From Larix sibirica (lineage: Eukaryota; Streptophyta; Pinopsida; Pinales; Pinaceae): a DNA stretch of 21,886 nt. The stretch lies in contig NWUY0300007475.1 of assembly GCA_004151065.3 (NCBI GenBank), forward strand, positions 22,909 to 44,794, given 5' to 3'. How positions within the stretch are numbered: the stretch's first letter is position 1; every line of letters begins with the position of its first letter. The position numbers and the translations under genes are program-made. A model generated the notes under the pieces. It was not told where the DNA came from. It was given only the letters and a program-made list of their open reading frames with translations, and ran no database searches. Positions 18,431 to 21,886 of this stretch are shown here, one piece after another.

Positions 18431-20039
18431 CAGGAAGTTTGTTAGAGTCTATTGAATACAACTTAAGCACTCTACCCATGTGTGAGACAACTTCCTCCTC
18501 TAGTGTCTTCTATCCTGCACATGTCTTGGTGGACCCTTGTTTTCCTTGTTCTCTCAGAGATCACAATGTTCAAGTCAATCAAGTCAATTCCCTTTATGCC
18601 TAGCCTTGTTTTATCCACCTCACCCAGCTTAGAAAGATGGTCAAAGTTGTAAGTGAGCATATGTCAGGGACTTCATGAAGGATCATGCAACTGCTTTAAC
18701 ACAAGTATGGTTTTATGGATTATTGTTGATCACCACTATTTATGTTATAAGTGTTTTAGTTGGATATTAATACAAGTAAAGGAGCATCATTCACCCCCTT
18801 ACGCATACATGATATTTCAGTTCTCAACGTAGTCATCAATTTGACCAGTTTTGACCTGGTCAACCTAATTTGACTAGGCCCACATATAGGTCCCAGGGTG
18901 GACTTGATTACGGTGGTTCAAAATTGTGCATTTGGCACCCATGGATATCCATTTCATCATTCCATGCTTCAATTAGTGATTATTGGACATATTTGATGAG
19001 ATTTTTATTTATTATTATTTTTAATGATCATATTATTATTATTGGAGATGGAATGGATTATAGATTATTATATAGATGGATCCATGGAGTGTTTGTAGTC
19101 ACCCTTAGTAGATTTGAGGTCCCCAATCTCATTGGTGCAATCATATAAGGGGTTTTATCAAGGGAAGTGAAGTTATGAGTAGATTTATCTTTCAATTAAA
19201 AAAGTGACCATGACTATAGCCAAGAATTCGATTTGGCTAATGTAGGCAAGCAAATGACTTGGGGTTGATATCTTATGTTATGTTGAGGTTCTAAATACTA
19301 TTCTTCATTATTATTTCACTCATTAGGGTCCACAATATGTTATGTTCCCTTGCTAGGGAAATCGAATTCCTCATGAGGGTCATTTTAGTGGGCAACCACA
19401 TTCATGTTATACCATATGTTTCACTTTGACATTGTATGGGGGACACCCAAGGGAGACTTAGACCCCTAGGCAACCCCCCTTCTCACATTCTCATGTCATA
19501 GTATGTACCACACTTGATTGCTAGGGTGCATTAGAGAAATCACCCCCCCCCTCTTGAGCTATCTCAATGTATTGTGATGACACTATCTACCGTTGATTTG
19601 TCATTTAGATGATTTAATATCAACCCTTGATATCATTAGGCTAGGGATTTTGTACTTGAGAGCTCTATATTAAGAGATCTCTCACTAATTGTAGGGACTT
19701 TTGGATCTTGGAGAAGTGAATAGAGAAGAAATTTTGCAGTAGAAAACTTGTGTCCATGGGTGTCTTATGTCTAATATTTTGATTGCATGCTATCTTTCCT
19801 ATGCATTGGATAGAATTGATGGTTTGTTTCAGCATTGTTTGTGGAATTTTTACTAATATACAAGGCAACATTCTTGTAGAGGGCGCACTTCTGGATTTTA
19901 TCTTTTGCTCTCTCTTAAATTTGTTGAGAAGCCAGGAGCATTTTGTAACTTTGTATCTCATAGATGTCTTGGCATTACTTTGTCTGTGGTATCCCTCTCT
20001 TCTTGGCAACAAATTATTTTTTGTTATTTGTATTGGCAG
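18431..20039. other. Non-coding stretch
   Basis: No gene is supported. There are A/T triplet-rich runs near 19010-19045 and a nine-base C run at 19543-19551. Short open frames show no motif. Confidence 0.5.
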
Positions 20040-20160
20040 GGAAGGGCGCACTTGGCCACTTGGGCATTTTGGAATCAAGTTGAAAATATGGAAAATATTC
20101 TCCAGTTGATCTTTGCAGGGATAGATTGTCAATTTATCAACATTTTTCCTCAAGAACTAG
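20040..20160 (+). CDS. Possible orphan exon, unrecognised
   Basis: The 121-nt segment runs from acceptor-like TATTGGCAG to a strong donor CTAG/GTAAGTAC. It is open throughout in the frame GRAHLATWAFWNQVENMENI then LQLIFAGIDCQFINIFPQEL, ending with one extra base. I do not recognise the peptide. A minus-strand frame of 162 codons (19665-20153) overlaps it and also has no motif, so one or both are chance. Only the consensus donor supports this call. Confidence 0.2.
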
Positions 20161-20904
20161 GTAAGTACACCAAATATTTCTCTTGTTATTTTTCCATTCC
20201 ACTAGTCAGCTGAAAATTCAACTCTTCTTAACCACCATAAAATTTCGGCAAGTGATTTACTAGGAATCTCATAATTCTAGCATTTAGGTATTTTTGACCT
20301 TACCCTAAAACCTATAGGGGCTATGTTTTATGCTTGTTTGACTCTATTTACCCTTAGATTAGGCGTTGGTATGATTTGAAGTGCACCCCACTTAGCTGGC
20401 TACCTAGGGATTTCATTTTTTGACTTGTGCTTTGCTTGAGAATCATCCTATTTTGTTTATCTATCATCCAAGCAACATTTATGTAGTGTTAGAGAAACCA
20501 ATACTCACTAATTTAGATTCTATCTTGGGTATTTCAAATTTTCTAAGCGATTCCCCCAGGGTATTATCTTGTTCACTCACCTTTAACACCAATTATCACC
20601 TAGATCTGTAGTTGATCTCAAAAGTTACTAAGATTCATTAATATGATTTTATTCACTGATATATCCATCACACTCAATTTGAAACTCTAAGTCACCACTC
20701 AGTAGCTCATTTCATGATCTAGGATCAAAGCACCAAGATATATCAGTTTATTTCACTTTTCCTATCTCTTCTAGTGTCTTGGTCTTGTGTTTGTAGGGTT
20801 TTCCTTAGTGGAAGTGTCACCAGCTTAGTGCCTTACCCTCTACCATCCCAAATAGGATACCTTCAGTTGAAACTAGATCTTGCATGATAACATTACCTTC
20901 GTGT
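20161..20904. other. Non-coding stretch
   Basis: Nothing coding or repetitive is recognised up to the 66-bp array. Confidence 0.5.
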
Positions 20905-21563
20905 AACTGAATCATATTAGTGTTTTAACTATTTAACAATGGTGATTCTATCCACTTAATTAATTGTGGAAATTGAATCATATTAGGGTTGCAACTATTT
21001 AACTAAATGACATCATATACAATAGAGAGAATATAATCATATCATACAAATGGCCAGAACGGATGGATGGAAAGATTTGGCTAGAATGAATGGATCAACC
21101 ATGGGTTTTTTGGCTCCAACAATGTCTTGACGATATGCTGAACTCCTGGATTTAGGTTGGTGAGTGTCATTTTTGTTGATTAGATTAGGGTTTTAACTAT
21201 TTAATTGCGGTGATTATATTTATAGTTGTAGGTAGTTGTTTAGATTATTTTTGAATTTGAATAGGGAAATGATACCCAACCACAAACAATTACTTCAAGT
21301 AAAATATTTAATTATTGAATTGCTCTTCAGTAATCAAATTTCATGTATAATAAGTGAATCATATTTGGGTTTCGACTATTTAAATATGGTGATTCTATCT
21401 ACTCGACTAACTATGGTAACCTGGTCATATTAGAGATTTGACGATTTAACCGTGGTCATTCTATCTACTCAACTAAATATGGTAAGTAAACCACATTAAG
21501 TTTTTGATTATTTAACAATGGTGTTTCTATCTACTCAGCTAAATGCGACAACTGAATCAGATT
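20905..21563. repeat. Diverged 66-bp tandem array
   Basis: The unit is roughly GAATCATATTAGGGTTT, then AACTATTTAACAATGGTGAT, then TCTATCTACTCAACTAAATA and TGGTAA. Aligned GAATCA positions fall at 20909, 20975, 21356, 21422, 21488 and 21554, each neighbouring step being exactly 66 bp. A further partial copy starts near 21178. Between 21040 and 21355 the array is eroded or interrupted. The last copy is cut at 21564 by an LTR-like TGTTAGG. Confidence 0.85.
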
Positions 21564-21886
21564 TGTTAGGATATTTAGACACTTAGGNATAGGAAAAATA
21601 GGCACTTTTGGAGGTGTTGCAGCTGCGGTAAAGAGAAATAAGCCATAGTTAACGGTGTTGCAGCTGCGCAAAATGGGAAAGATAGGCGATTTTGACGGTG
21701 TCACTTGGGAAGATATGTCCTTAGATCAGTGTGAATGGAAGGAACTGCCTTACCCTAGATAACCCATAGAAAAACTATTCTCCTAATGAAGATCTATAAA
21801 TGGGAGGGCTTGGGTTTTTTCTGTAAATGTCTGGTTTTGGCAATAGAAGGTGTTGGTCACCCTATATGCTAATTAATTACAACTAA
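21564..21886 (+). mobile_element. Probable LTR, 5' part, truncated by the window edge
   Basis: TGTTAGGATATTTAGAC starts abruptly inside a 66-bp repeat copy. A TATA box (CTATAAATGGGAGGG, TATAAA at 21795-21800) and a promoter-proximal GGCTTGGGTTTTTTCTGTAA follow, an LTR-like layout. The LTR end and primer-binding site are not in the window, so this is inferred. The sequence also contains internal subrepeats of 41-43 bp, and an ambiguous base at 21588. Confidence 0.45.
21594..21715 (+). repeat. 41-43-bp imperfect subrepeats with CAGCTG
   Basis: GGTGTTGCAGCTGCG occurs at 21613-21627 and 21654-21668 (41 bp apart). A third, decayed GGTGTCACTTGGG begins 43 bp later at 21697. Each is preceded by GAAA(A/G)ATAGGC or GAAATAAGCC. 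They lie upstream of the TATA box, in the position of a U3 enhancer. Confidence 0.78.

Noticed and set aside
19665-20153. 162-codon minus-strand open frame
   Set aside because: It shows no recognisable motif and overlaps plus-strand frames of similar quality. It looks like a chance low-stop stretch.

Overview
The window looks like nuclear DNA of a seed plant, probably a gymnosperm such as a conifer. The evidence is sparse coding content, GT-AG introns, degenerate Ty1/copia-type LTR retrotransposon pieces primed by initiator-Met tRNA, several families of diverged tandem repeats, and microsatellites. The plant assignment is an inference. Nothing looks bacterial or organellar: there are no operons, no Shine-Dalgarno-led genes, and no CRISPR, rRNA or tRNA genes that I can support. 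Isolated N bases at 1461, 6929 and 21588 suggest draft assembly.

Layout. 1-4400 is very AT-rich and non-coding. It carries a composite tandem array at the left edge (two 128-bp units, then two 146-bp units), a 64-bp duplication (2175-2302) and an older, diverged duplication about 377 bp apart (3058-3640). Composition changes sharply near 4420, where a less AT-rich, CpG-containing block begins; this could be a promoter or first exon. 4835-9650 is ordinary intergenic or intronic sequence with one unrecognised 212-codon ORF (6120-6758), microsatellites and a block rich in GGACAC/GTGTCC words.

The best gene evidence is at 9651-10862, + strand. Four exons with GT-AG borders join in frame into about 160 residues of the N-terminal part of a CAX-type vacuolar cation/proton exchanger (CAX2-like). 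It runs through the PLAER...TEQLA..TGPT motif and then stops at a splice donor. The continuation, which should encode the GGLLNATFGN region, was not found in the remaining 11 kb.

Downstream of that donor lie a gutted copia relic (11386 to about 12490), a second GGACAC/(TA)n block (about 12500-12785), and a single well-formed exon of a different gene, a DusA-type tRNA-dihydrouridine synthase (14514-14595, + strand). A second copia-type 5' LTR with an intact primer-binding site follows (15174-15439). The rest is repeat-rich non-coding sequence: a GATGGGGCAAGAGG repeat cluster near 18.1-18.4 kb, one possible orphan exon at 20040-20160, and a 66-bp tandem array from about 20.9 to 21.56 kb. The array is cut by what looks like the start of another LTR, which runs off the window.

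The two recognisable genes have unrelated roles, vacuolar metal/proton exchange and tRNA modification, and nothing suggests they work together. The main interest is structural: two incomplete gene pieces on one strand, either separated by retrotransposon debris or nested in one another.
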